From NCBI GenBank assembly GCA_012932295.1, contig JAAONU010000014.1, forward strand, positions 36,177,977 to 36,241,976: 64,000 bases of DNA. Direction: 5' to 3'. Source of the stretch: Cyclina sinensis (taxonomy: Eukaryota > Mollusca > Bivalvia > Venerida > Veneridae). Position numbers and translations under genes: made by a program. The notes under the pieces are model-generated. The model searched no databases. It was not told the DNA's origin and saw only the letters and a list, made by a program, of their open reading frames with translations. This document shows positions 12,501 through 23,789 of this stretch, one piece after another. Each line of letters opens with the position of its first letter. Positions within the stretch are counted from its first letter, which is position 1.

Positions 12501-15225
12501 TATTGTTTTACATGTTTCTTTCTCTCTCAGCAAACACAGACTGCAATTCAATATAGTACATGTTTGTATGGGTAATTCCAGAAACAAGTAGACACGTGCT
12601 TATTACAAACATAATCTGGCTTTGTTGTCTTTCACAATAAACACTTCCATATCCAGTATACTCTTGCACAATTCTGCAATGGCGATTCCTCAGAAATGCA
12701 TATGAAACTTCCGCACAAGGAGGATGCTTACTGATAATATCCTTAAGATATTGCATAATAATGCAATGAGTAAGATACATAAAGTTTGTCTTTAAAAAGA
12801 ATCGTACCCAATCAAGGTCAGTTTTGCACTCTTGCATTCTCTGACAGAGCAGTCTGGAACGGACATACAATTGTATAATTAACTTTGTTATCATGAGCAA
12901 GAAATATTAAAATAAATGGTGCTGACTCTTTTAATATTTTTATAGTTCTTAAAAAACTCAAACAAAACTTGCAATTCAACAAGCTAGCTGATAAGGTTAT
13001 CACAGCTTAAAATTCGTTTGGTTCTGTATCACCAGACAGTGTCATGTTATGTCATAGACGTTAAGAATACCAGTAATTGTCCTGTCATTGTCAACCACTC
13101 TGACATTTAACAATGTCACTTTCTAATTTCAGTGCTATGCAGCGATCGTTTGTTTTGTTGCCTGTCTAACAAACAATGTAGCAATGATAAATCGCTGCCT
13201 AGAAGAATAGAAACACACCATACATGCCGACAATCTATTCAAAGGGTTGCATGCCTTCTTGTAACTTACATCCTAGCCCAGGCAGTCAGTTGTTTACAGC
13301 TCAAGCTGTTATAAACGTAGGATCGTTGTTTTGAAAAATAAAAAAGTGATAATGATAGATGATGATATTTAATATTGACCAACTTTTTAGACGCAAACGA
13401 TTTTCCTGATATAAATAAAAATACAAACAGGATAGATGTACTTGTCCTGTTATGCTTTTTCTTTAATCAATATTTGTATAACCTTTACTAAAAACACTAC
13501 CTCTCTTTAGGTAGCAAAACAATATGATTTTATTTCTGAAATTACATATATTTTGTGTCCGAATCCCTTTCTCAACCTGGACAAGCATTTTTCTATTCCT
13601 TGTGGTTAATGCAAACAGATATCAGGTTTTTATTATAGGCATCAAATTCGTCTGTATAAAGATGAAAAATAAACTGAATTGTTTTCAAATGTCTACGCGT
13701 CGAAGACTTACCTTATTAGAAAGCACATCAATTTCAGTTCTTTTTCTCCCAACAAACTGGTTTATATAGTTATAAGTAAGTGGATATTGCCTCACTCGCA
13801 TAGTTTACATCTAAGGACAAAGTAATCACAGTTATATCGCACCGGGAAAATTATCTATAATATAACATAGTCTTATTCTAGACTAACAATGGTGCTATCA
13901 GTCTTGCGGAAAAGTTTAATACTGCACAAATGTGATGGGAGGCTTATTTCATGCAGACGACATGACATGTACAACGGCTGATAAAACTGCACAATTTCCA
14001 TTTTATTAGGGGCATATTACAAGTAAACTGTTAACTCTGGCAGCAAGCAGTATTATGTAAAATGAGTATTACCGGCGTTAAAACGCATTATTTGTTATTT
14101 CTCTGGTTTACATTGTTTTCAGCCACTCGGGAATTAAACATTGATTTAATGGTGATTTCTCATGGAATTGAAAGGTGCTGCATTCATTATTTCAAAGGCA
14201 ACTTTTGAATTACAGGCATGTACTTTTTTATCTTGAATCTTGTTATTGCTGTCCAATCAAGGATAAACAAGTGAACCCCTTCAGATGTTATTATGGAGCC
14301 ATTACTTGTCGTAGAAATTTTTGAACCCATTTAACGAAACATTAGCTGATTATGAATGTTTGAAATACATCCTTATCTAAGTGAAGATACAAGAACTTCG
14401 ATCTGACATGCAAAAAAATAGGCATAAATGTGTAAATGAGTTTGTTTCTATATCAACCTTCATATGAATGTTGTGTCACAGTCAGCTTAATGGAGGCAGT
14501 ATTATTTGTCCGCCACATTTAATGGTGTAATGACGACGTATCTCTGTCAAACGCTACGAACCAAACTCCCCGCAGCTGTTACTTCCCCTGATCCGTACAG
14601 AAACTCATGCCACCGGCACCCCAAGTAAATTCGGTCATTACAGCGCCGAGTAGTTATATTTCTATCACTTCTAATTTCAAATGTTCATACTTTCTATCAC
14701 TTTAGTCTTTCTTCATTTATTTGTTATGTTTAATGTACAAAAAGGTAAAAAAAATAAACGTAAAAAAGAATATTTCGTTAAAATAACGAAAGTAGATTGT
14801 CACATGATACACTATTGTCACGTGGGTTATAGTGGTGGCAGTGGTTAAAATAGCACCGCGTGACGTAACCGGTGCGAGGAGTTTGGCAATGAACATGACA
14901 ACAATTTTAGCAAGGGAAATTGTGTGTTTTGGGTTTAGGGCTATAAAACAATATATAAAAGATATATAAACCAATCTATTCGAAATAAAGTGTATTAAGA
15001 GCAACGAACTGAATGCAAATGCAAACTGCCTTTTCCAGTGACGTAGTCTCCATGGTTTTAGGGGTCACATGTGAAGGTCAACGGTAAATCAACATGGATA
15101 TAGAAAGAGTATGTCGCTTCTTCTTCTTGAATAATTAAACGGGAAGTGACCTACACGTATAGAACACCGTAGTGATAGTTGTGTTATTGATATGATAAAA
15201 ATAGGTTAGTGTTAGATACTGAAAG
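9595..15225. other. Long AT-rich stretch without recognisable gene
   Basis: About 5.6 kb in which neither strand shows a frame with family similarity. The longest open stretch, about 390 bases on the minus strand at 12508-12900, begins at a non-ATG codon and has no recognised motif. Several TTTTAG/TTTCAG sites occur, but none opens a supported exon. It may be intergenic or a large intron. Confidence 0.5.
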
Positions 15226-15296
15226 TAATGGTAGCTCAGTGGTGAACGTATAGGGCTGCCACGCGGGACATTCGAGTTCGCTTCCTGTCAGCGACA
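15226..15296 (+). other. tRNA-like (pol III promoter-like) sequence
   Basis: A box A-like 'TGGTAGCTCAGTGG' (15229-15242) is followed 29 bases later by a box B-like 'TTCGAGTTCGCTTCC' (15271-15285), the spacing of a tRNA gene. The acceptor and anticodon stems do not pair well, so a working tRNA is unlikely. It may be a SINE head or a pseudo-tRNA; a T-rich stretch follows. Confidence 0.5.
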
Positions 15297-15299
15297 GTT

Positions 15300-15990
15300 T
15301 ATTATTTTTTTTTTATTTCATTTTTTTTTAAATGTATGGTTAGCGAAAGTAGAGGTTTAGATTAAAAAAAATAAACTAGCAATCGTAATTAATAGAGATG
15401 AATTAATGTGATACAGAGAAAATAAAGTGTAAAGTTACTGAGGTGAAATAAAGTATAGTAAAGAAAAGTGAATGGGTGAAAATTGTGTTGTAAAGAAATG
15501 AAACTATTTATGAAAGAAATCATAAACAAAGGAATAAGAGTGCAACTCTGATGTGTGAAAAGGAAAAAAAATTGAATGTGAAAGGCTTGTGTAAAAGTTA
15601 GTGAAAATTTAATATATTGCAGTAGGGTTGTGAAGGCAAAAGCAATAAAGTGAAGAATTAAGAAAGAGTTAATGAGATAAGTTCAGTGTAATGGGCTGCT
15701 ATGAGTGAAGAAATAAGTGAAAAAAGTGAACTCATAAATATAGAAGAAATTGAATATAAACATAATGTTAAGAATGTTGCTGTGAAAAGATTAGTAAAGA
15801 GTTGAAATATAGTTAAGGACTTCTGAAAGAAGTGTTTAAAAAATGTTTTATATTTTGCTGAAAAAAAGATTATGCAAACTGCAGCAGTATAGCAGGACAG
15901 TATATTAGTGATACTTACACAATTTGAAGAGTAATTGGAGTAATTACAGTGGCAAAATTTGCAAAACTCTCATAATAGTGAAAAGAAAAG
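15300..15990 (+). other. Purine-rich leader upstream of the coiled-coil frame
   Basis: After the tRNA-like sequence and a T-run, about 640 bases are strongly A/G-biased on the plus strand, with many GTGAA and AAAGTGAA words. The bias continues without a break into the reading frame at 15991. It has several stop codons in every frame, so it is not coding. It resembles the long untranslated leader of a retroelement or an unspliced 5' UTR. Confidence 0.45.
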
Positions 15991-17541
15991 ATGGCTGAAT
16001 ATATGTCTCCACGGAGATTAAGGGGAAGCACATATGAAGCAAGACAGCAGAGCGAAGAATTAAATAGAGAAAGACAAGCTAAGAAACAAGAAAGGGACTT
16101 AACCCGACAGAGGAAAAAAGATGAAGTGAGACAACTGGAAAGTCAAAGAGAAATGCTTTTGTCTCAGAGAAGTAGAATAAATGCACAACAGCAAAGGTCT
16201 GAAGAGGGAAATAAGTCCATAGAACAGCATTTATCAGTAAGTGAGTTTAATAATTCACAAAATGTGGATGAATTCTTGAAAACGCTCTCCGTGATGCATG
16301 AGGATTATCGACAATATAACGAGGCATCAGAAGGTGCTAGAATGACTGAAGATAGATCAGTTTCAAAATCATTTGAAGGGGACCAGAATAGGGGAACTTC
16401 AAATATAGATATTTCAAAGGAGCTAGAAGAGCTTGACAGAAGATTGTCTATGTTCAGCCAAATCAGACACTCTACACCAGATACGAGATTTACTTCCAAG
16501 GAAAATGTAACGATAGAACGTCCGACAGAACACGGAAATCTAAATGGGTGTTTTAGAAAGGAAACTAGGTCAACTTTAGTTAGAGGCAGAGATAAAAACG
16601 AATCACTTCAGAACAGTGAAAAGGCCCAGACCTCGCCAAGTTATGGAGAACAACAGAAACGGTTGCAGAACAGACAATTAATTATTAATGAGAAATATAA
16701 CAAGATGCATGAATATCGAACTGAGAGAGATGACGATATCTGTCAGGAAGGCAGGAATAAATTAGAGAATGAAACATCTGATTTGTTTAATAAGTCTGGA
16801 GTACTACCTGGCTACGGTATTAAACAGGAAAGTTACTCAGCAAAAGAACTTCAGGATGAGGAGAGGGGGCTTTTCGAACTGCAACAAAGAAGAAAGGAGT
16901 TAGAGAATATAATACACCTGGAAAAGTTGCAAGAGATGAAGATACAGCAACAGAAACAGAGAAGATTAGAAGAGATAGAAGAACAAAGACGATTATTAGA
17001 AAATTATAAATTAAGAAACAAGGAGCTTGCGCAGCGAGAGAATAGGTTGATAGAATATGAAAAAGAAATAGAAACGAAGATGCAAAGATTAAGGTTTATG
17101 TCTGATACGGCAGATATTGGAAAGGAAGATGTTAAAGGAAAAAGAGACCTGGCAGAATTATTGAAAATTAAAGAGGAAGAAATAAGAACAAGAGAGACTG
17201 CTCTTAGACAAAAGGAGATAGAATTAGAGCAAAGAGACTCGTTGGTAGAAGCCAAATTAAAAATGTTAAAGCATATACATTTTTATAATTACATGGAAGA
17301 GGAGGAGACACCAGTGTCAAAACAACAAGAGCCTTACGTAAATCTCGACACAAAACTACATCAATCGGGAACGAAGTCAATGGAACAAAGATTAGTAGAA
17401 ACACCATACAAGTATAATTCAGTAAGTGTGAAAGGAATAAATAAAGAAGAAACAAATCAAAAAGAAGAAACCAATAAAGAAGAGAAAATAATGTGTAAAT
17501 CTATAAAACATTACAGTGGATCTTTTCAAAGACATATGTAG
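15991..17541 (+). CDS. Intronless coiled-coil protein of unknown function, possibly Gag-like
   Basis: A single 516-residue frame opens with ATG at 15991 in an AAAAGATGG context. I do not recognise the protein. It is very rich in Glu, Lys, Arg and Gln. Long predicted coiled coils lie at about residues 17-70, 285-368 and 385-428, separated by Ser/Thr/Asn-rich linkers. No signal peptide, membrane segment, zinc knuckle, protease or reverse transcriptase is visible. The frame has no intron, unlike every conserved gene in this window. It follows a long purine-rich leader and is followed by non-coding DNA. This fits a Gag-only retroelement remnant or a domesticated gag, but no LTR pair was found. 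A lineage-specific cytoskeletal-type coiled-coil gene is the alternative. The length alone makes a chance frame very unlikely. Confidence 0.6.
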   Translation: MAEYMSPRRLRGSTYEARQQSEELNRERQAKKQERDLTRQRKKDEVRQLESQREMLLSQRSRINAQQQRSEEGNKSIEQHLSVSEFNNSQNVDEFLKTLSVMHEDYRQYNEASEGARMTEDRSVSKSFEGDQNRGTSNIDISKELEELDRRLSMFSQIRHSTPDTRFTSKENVTIERPTEHGNLNGCFRKETRSTLVRGRDKNESLQNSEKAQTSPSYGEQQKRLQNRQLIINEKYNKMHEYRTERDDDICQEGRNKLENETSDLFNKSGVLPGYGIKQESYSAKELQDEERGLFELQQRRKELENIIHLEKLQEMKIQQQKQRRLEEIEEQRRLLENYKLRNKELAQRENRLIEYEKEIETKMQRLRFMSDTADIGKEDVKGKRDLAELLKIKEEEIRTRETALRQKEIELEQRDSLVEAKLKMLKHIHFYNYMEEEETPVSKQQEPYVNLDTKLHQSGTKSMEQRLVETPYKYNSVSVKGINKEETNQKEETNKEEKIMCKSIKHYSGSFQRHM

Positions 17542-17925
17542 TGTTTGAAAAGCAAAACTGTGTGCATTCTTCAAGGGGTTACGTCATACGTGTATATTGA
17601 ATTTGTTTTTGAAGTAGCATTGACATTTCATATCGTCTTGTATATTTTGTAATGTTACTCAGAATTGTATTTAATTATATTGTAGGTAACAGTATATTGT
17701 CCTAGAAAGGAGTCATTATATTTTTGATACATTTATGTTTAAAATTAACCTGCTATAGGGAAAGTATACTGCAACGCCATTCAGTTGTTTTATACTTACC
17801 AGGCGTTCCCTAGTAGTTATACTTACATTTGTCTTATTTCAGGTTAACTTGCTCCGATGAAAGACGTTCTGAAATACCATTAAAATGTATTTACTTATTT
17901 ACTAACCGGGTATATATATCTATCA
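17542..17925. other. Downstream flank of the coiled-coil frame
   Basis: AT-rich non-coding sequence, plausibly 3' untranslated. It holds two TATACTTAC words near 17795 and 17818 that belong to the cluster described at 17790-19295. Confidence 0.4.
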
Positions 17926-17927
17926 TA

Positions 17928-18787
17928 CAGTCGACTCCGCTTATAACGAACTCAATGGGACATTCAAATATTGTTCGTTATATCCGAAGTTCGCTAAAAG
18001 CGAAGTAGCAACAACTTTCGCGGACTTTAGGTGGACAAATTTGCCGTGAAAAAGCATACCTGTCACCGGTCACTTGTGCAATCGGTATTTTACGGCAGCG
18101 GTAATTTTATGCGGGGCAATTTATTGTACACTATATTATGCACATGCATTTGATTTATTGTAAACCAAAGTTTCACAGTTTATATTCTTTAATCCATATT
18201 TTTCAGCAATTTGCGTTTTTGATAATTTTCCATCATCAATTTCATTAAGAACTCCAATTTTAGTGTCCAGAGAAATCGCCTTTCGTTTATTTCCAGTTTT
18301 TGATGGCGTTGCCATTTTTACACTGTAATTTTACAAAATCATTTAATACTAGCGAAGCAATTATTGCAATACATGTAGTTTGTGAGAACATTTTACCAAA
18401 ATCTTTATTCCCTGAAGGCATAACTTACCTGTGCAATCACTCGATTAAATAATTATCGGATAGCGGTGTTTATGTACTGATCATGAATCGAGCACATCCC
18501 GAATTTCAATTAGGACAGTTCGTTTCAACCTAGGAAATTTACGTTTTTGTTTCTCCATTTGGGACTGGAAAAAAAATGGTTCGCTATAGCCGAGGAAATT
18601 AACGTGTTTTTCTCCGTTTGGGACTTGAAAATTGGTTTGCTATAGCCGAAAATTCGTTATAAGCGAGTACGTAATAAGCGATGTGATTTAACATAAAATA
18701 AAGAAGGAATCAGCCTGGGATTTCAGAATTAGTTCGCTATAGCCGATAATTCGTTATAACCGAGTTCGTTATAAGTGGAGTCGACTG
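17928..18787. mobile_element. Tigger/pogo-like non-autonomous DNA transposon
   Basis: The 860-bp element is bounded by TA on both sides (17926-17927 and 18788-18789). Its inverted ends begin CAGTCGACTCCGCTTATAAC on the left and CAGTCGACTCCACTTATAAC read from the right, and continue to about 26 bp with one mismatch. The CAGT terminus, TA target and 'TATAACGAA' motif are those of pogo/Tigger Tc1-mariner relatives. Sub-terminal copies of 'TTCGCTATAGCCGA' and 'TTCGTTATAAGCGA' repeat the end motif inside. The only coding remnant is a short minus-strand HTH (18136-18315). Confidence 0.9.
18136..18315 (-). pseudogene. Remnant CENP-B-N-type HTH of a Tigger transposase
   Basis: A 59-codon minus-strand frame starts with ATG at 18315. 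It reads as the N-terminal psq/CENP-B-like helix-turn-helix of Tigger/pogo transposases: a basic start (GNKRKAISLDTKIGVLNEID) followed by a KTQIAEKYGL helix. The rest of the HTH, the second DNA-binding domain and the DDE catalytic domain are missing; the frame stops about 15 codons after the conserved part. It therefore marks an internally deleted transposon copy. The sequence is well kept for such a short fragment, which suggests a fairly recent deletion derivative. Confidence 0.8.
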
Positions 18788-19295
18788 TACTTACCTGATG
18801 TTCTTACTTCAGGGACGGTGAAAACGTAATGAGTAATATTGTTATTGTTTTAGTCGACATTAACAATTTATCTTATTTGTTTGTCAACTTACAGGTCCGC
18901 CTGTTCAAATACTGCACTTCCAATGACAATACTATATTTACATGTTATGATTTATACTTACCCGTTTCCAACAGATTTACCTGCATTGAGAAGGTGTACA
19001 ACGTTGCCTGTTGCGTATATTTACCTGCCGCTATTTACACTGACTGACTGATTTTACAAGTAACATTTTACTTTATACGTTATACTATACCATCAGGTAA
19101 CTTTATAGACTTACCTGACACAAGCAGTGTGCGTACCTGCTTTACTGTATACTGTATTGATAATGTAAATGTTGGGGACAACATTTAAGCGAGAGGGGGC
19201 AAATATGTCGCAGGTGCGATAATGAAGATACATAGTATCTTAAACATGCAGTGTAAATAAAAGGATATTATACTTACCTTGTTGTCGTACTTCAG

Positions 19296-20159
19296 CTATT
19301 TTACTGTTCAATATACTTTCCATGGTAAATCGGCAGTATGCCGTAACATACAGTTCCGGTTGACTAACGTGACTAACAATATCTATCCTTTCACCTTTCT
19401 CCTATTATCCCTTTATTATGCAAATTATAGTTACTGACGTTATCTATATTTTCGTCCAATGAAATCAATTGGATATATTTTGAAATGTATTTGCAATTTT
19501 GGTTTATATAATCATATTTCAAGTAACTATATTTGTTTTGTATATCAATAAAGGGATTGTATTGTTTTCAGTACAAAAGATTGTTCATCCCCAGTCCCAG
19601 ATACTCTATTCCCTACCGCTGAGACAGGTCAGCATCCTGTAAAGAGGGACGTCTGACACCTCGGCGACAAGTACAGGACGACGGGTCATGATATTTAGAC
19701 ATTACAGGATTTGTAATAATAGTTGTCCCTGTTCTTAATATGACTGCGACCCTCAAATTCATTTTCGGCGACACAACACTACGAAACAGTTAACAGGCAT
19801 TGAGAACAGTCTTAAAATGCAAGGGAAACAACTTACGGATAGTCACACTAAAATGTCAGGAGTTGTTTCCCTGGATTTGTTCAAATTTCCTGATCGAGTA
19901 CCTCGTTTTCTTGCAATAAGATATATGTGCAATCCGTTTTCATCTGGTAGTTCTCGCTACAATTTTAGTAGTTTTCAATACAGTGGAAGATACAACAAAA
20001 ATACAATCTTCATAAACCATTTTACTTGTCTGCTTTGTTCTTTATAGTGAACCGATTAAGTTTACATCGTTTCGTCTTAGAGAATCACATAAATCTTCTT
20101 ATCACAATCATGGTCACAGTTACTAACTTATCTGCCTAAGTTCTTGTGAATTTCAGGTA
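19296..20159. other. Non-coding stretch, no gene recognised
   Basis: Contains an AATAAAG word near 19549 that could serve as a polyadenylation signal for transcripts from the left, but the distance to the frame at 15991-17541 is large. No exon or repeat structure is supported. Confidence 0.4.
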
Positions 20160-20335
20160 AGCAGTGGTCGTCGACAGGTCAGAGCTCCTGAATCCGTTAG
20201 TTCGACTCTTCAGTAAAATTCTACATTCCGCACTTTCGGTGCAAGTACGGGTTTTGAACCCAGGAAGAAGTGATCGATGTGGATTAATATACGTTACATG
20301 CACTACCTTCCCAATCGATGTAAATTAATAGGTAA
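20160..20335 (+). repeat. Dispersed repeat R2, copy 1
   Basis: About 175 bases; its right part aligns with 37076-37185: a CTTTCGGTGCAAGTACGG-type block, 'TTTGAACCCAGGAA' and 'TTCCCAATCGATGTAAATTA'. The left part contains 'TTAGTTCGACTCTTC', resembling a degenerate box B, so a tRNA-derived SINE origin is possible. Confidence 0.6.
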
Positions 20336-21524
20336 AACTAATACCCACGTGACGATAGATGCATTAATTCGATGTATATTCCAGTTAGTTATGAGGTTTT
20401 GAGGTTCTATTCGAAACTGTTTAAAGTAAGCAACATGGTTGTAACACATCTGTAAATGCTGACATTTTTGTAAGTTAAACGTAATCTTTCAAACTAAAAC
20501 AAAACATACATTAGAAAAAAAAGATGGTCGCTGTAGATATCGTACAAAATTAATGCCCCATAAGAATAAAGTTTTCGGACATTACAGTTTAGGCTCTAAA
20601 CAAAAAAGTCGAGTTTTATGCTAAAACTGTCTTAGTATAATTTATTACATATTTATTCCAATTAGTATACTTTTTCATGATTAAAACGTTTGATATTTAA
20701 TTAATGACTGTACTAATGTTATCAATTTTGAATTCTTTTCAGAGGCAATTAACTAACAATTTCGAAGTCTGTCCTAAAATTTCATAATATCAATACTTAT
20801 ATTCAATGGCAAACTACCTTCTTTAGATGATTTTGTATTTAGCCATTTCATACCTTACAAACGCAGGTAAAAATCGATTAAAATACAGATATGACGTACA
20901 AAAAAATAATCGAGCTCTGTGTTCCAAATTTAAGAGAAGTAAATAGCATTTTATAAAATGACAAATGTATATTTCTGTTAGAACGTCACTAAATTGACAA
21001 CTGTATTGTAAAGTGAGTAACTATATATGACGTGTTATATCACTTATTTCTATTCATCTCTCTAATCAAAAATTTCAAAAAATGTCTGACAAGCATGCAG
21101 CACTGGAGGAACGAAAGTTTTATTCTTATAAATTAATTTTGAATATTTTACGGATATATAACGGTTATTGTTCTGAAAATTGAATAGGTAATCAAATTTA
21201 AAGACAAAGTAAAGTCAATTTAAAAAGCTTTTTCAACTATGTAAATCATCTACACATAAAAATATAACCAGAGTTAAATTACTTCTCCAGTAAACCTGAA
21301 AGATGAATTTACTGATGGTAAAGTGCTTTGTCAATTTGCATAAATTTGATTACTTTTATAAATGGATACTAATACGTACGAATGATTACATCTATGAAAA
21401 AATGTCAGACGCGTATCATTAATTTCACAATACTGAAACTTTATTTACTAAAACAAACTGCGGTAAAAGCTGCGTATTAAAAACTATAATACTCAAAATT
21501 TTACCAAAAACAAATTTTTCATTT
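20336..21524. other. AT-rich stretch, no feature recognised
   Basis: No exon, RNA gene or array was identified. The next feature is a tandem array that begins near 21525. Confidence 0.5.
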
Positions 21525-22427
21525 GTAAAACACAAAAATATACAGATAAATTTATTGACCAGAATAAGGATTCTTCTTACGGCCATATAACCGACGCTGA
21601 AATTATCAATTTTACATGAATAACACGCACGGGAAGCACGGGAATTTAAGAACCAACTAAACATGTATATAAGTAGAGTATTTGTAACAGTAAAACTGTG
21701 AAACTAAGCATTTCATAAAATTCTTGAAAATTTCATGAAATTCGTGAAACAACCATTTCACGTAAGGAACACAAAAATATACAAATAAATTTAATGACCA
21801 GAATAAAGGTTCTACTTAGGGCAATTTAACCGACGCTGAAATCATCGATTTTACATGAATACCACGCACGGGAAGCACGGAAATTTAACAGCCTACAGAA
21901 ATATATATATACATAGAGTATTTGTAACAGTAAAACTGTGAAACAAGGCATTTCATGAATTTCTTGAAAAATTCATGAAATTCGTGAAAAAATATTTCAC
22001 GTAAGGAACACACAAATATACAGATAAACTTAATGACAAAGATAAGATTATTCTTAGGGCCATTTAAACGACGCTAAAATCAATTTGACATGAATAACAC
22101 GCACGGGAAGCACGGGAATTTAAGAACTTACAAAACATGTATATACGTAGAGTATTTGTAAACGTAAAACTGTACAACTAGGCATTTCATGAAATTCTTG
22201 AAAATTCCATTAAATTCGTGAAAAAAAAAAAAACATTTAACGTAAGGAACACAAAAATATACAGATAAATTTAATGACCAGAATAAGATTCTTCTTAGGG
22301 CCATTTAAATGACGCTGAAATCATCAATTCTACATGAATACCACGCACGGGAAGCACGGAAATTTAACAGCCTACAGAAATATATATATACATAGAGTAT
22401 TTGTAACAGTAAAACTGTGAAACTATG
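21525..22427 (+). repeat. 239-bp tandem array (about 3.8 copies)
   Basis: The word CACAAAAATA that starts each unit recurs at 21531, 21770, 22011 and 22250, a period of about 239-241 bp. Each unit carries 'CACGCACGGGAAGCACGG', 'GAGTATTTGTAACAGTAAAA' and a TTTCATGAAATTCTTGAAAA palindrome-like block. The fourth unit is cut short exactly where the 16-bp array begins. Units differ by a few percent, so the array is fairly young. Confidence 0.9.
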
Positions 22428-23515
22428 AACAACGACTTCTTTTAGTCACGCGTTTTTTTAACAATGCCGTCTTTGAATTGCGACTAATTTGAACAGCGCC
22501 TTATATTAATCGAACCTTCTTTTAATAATGCTTATTTTGAGTTACCCTTCCTTGATCAACGGTTTCTTTGAATAACGCCTACTTTGAACAACGCCTTCTT
22601 TGAATCACGCCTACTTTGAACAATTCCTTCTTTGAATCGCGCTTACTTTGAATCACGCCTACTTTGACCAATGCCTTCTTTGAGTCGCACCTGCTTTGAA
22701 CAATGCCAGCTTTGAGTTGCTCCTACTTGGAAAAACGGCTTCTTTGAAGAACCCCCGGTTTGAAAAATACCAGCTTTGAGTCGCATCTACTTTAAACAAC
22801 GCATTCTTTGAATCACGCCTACCTTTAACAACGCCGTTTTTGAATAACGCCAACATTGAACAACGCTTTCTTTGAACAATGCCCTCCTTGAATCGCGCCT
22901 ACTTTGTACAATGCTTACTTTGAATCACGCCAACTCTGAACAGCTCCTTCTTAAATCACGCCTACTTTGAATCTCGCCTACTTTGAACAACACCTTCTTT
23001 GAAAAATGCCAAATTGAAACAACGCCTTCTTTGAAAAATGCCAAATTGAAACAACGCCTTCTTTGAATCACGCCTGCTTCGAACGATGTCTTCTTTGAAT
23101 CGCATCTACTTTGAAAAACGCCTTCTTTTAGTCACGCCTACTTTGACAATGCCGGCTTTGAATCGAGGCTTCTTGGAAGAAAGCATACTTTGAGTCATGC
23201 TAACTGTGAACAATGCCTTCTTTGAATCGCGCGAACTTTGAATCACGCGTACTTTGAACAATACCTTCTTTTAGTCACGCCTACTTTGATTAACGCCTTC
23301 TGAGAATCGCGCACACTTTGAACAATGTTTATTTTGAATCACACCTGCTTTGAACTACGCCTTGCTTAAATAACGCCAACTTTAAACAACGCCTACTTTG
23401 AATAGTGCCTACTTTTAACAACGATTTCTTTGAACCACACCTACACTTAAAATCATTCCTACTTTGAATAACACTAAGCCTTACTTTGAATCGTGCGCCT
23501 ACTTGCAGTGAGAAT
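22428..23515 (+). repeat. 16-bp minisatellite array (about 65 degenerate units)
   Basis: The basic unit is CTTTGAACAACGCCTA or CTTTGAATCACGCCTA, 16 bp, repeated with frequent substitutions for about 1.09 kb. The two unit types often alternate, giving a 32-bp higher-order period. A short detached block of the same units lies at 36471-36612. Open frames across it exist only because the unit has few stop codons. Confidence 0.85.
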
Positions 23516-23789
23516 ATATTTCTGGTGTTTTCACCTACTTCGCTCTTCTTATGATACAAAATTTTGTCCTACATTGTGGATGATGGACCTTATTTTTTTT
23601 TATCAAGAGCTATCTTCTTTGTGACATTTATTTACCAGATAATTAGACTATTTATATGAATTACTTACTGAAAGTACTATTTAGGCAAATCTATTTTGCA
23701 AACCACTCATTCCGACATCGAAGAATTAGTAGCGTTGCAAACGTTTCAGTTTTAAATAAATTCCGTTTAACAATGAACGTGAAGTTGGC

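Larger units (their letters stand above)
17790..19295 (-). other. Cluster of splice-donor-like words on the minus strand
   Basis: At least six matches to the 5' splice consensus GGTAAGTATA or a one-base variant occur on the minus strand, near 17798, 17820, 18790, 18956, 19110 and 19272. Three are preceded by a related word of the form CTGAAGTAAGACAACA (17820-17848, 18790-18815, 19272-19300), so they are copies of one repeat. A Tigger-type element (17928-18787) splits the cluster. No supported exon lies between the sites. Confidence 0.4.

Noticed and set aside
12508..12900. 130-codon minus-strand frame
   Set aside because: Starts at a non-ATG codon, has no recognised motif and no flanking exon; likely chance.
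14900..19700. Complete LTR retrotransposon around the coiled-coil frame
   Set aside because: No direct terminal repeats, primer-binding site or pol domains could be found by eye.
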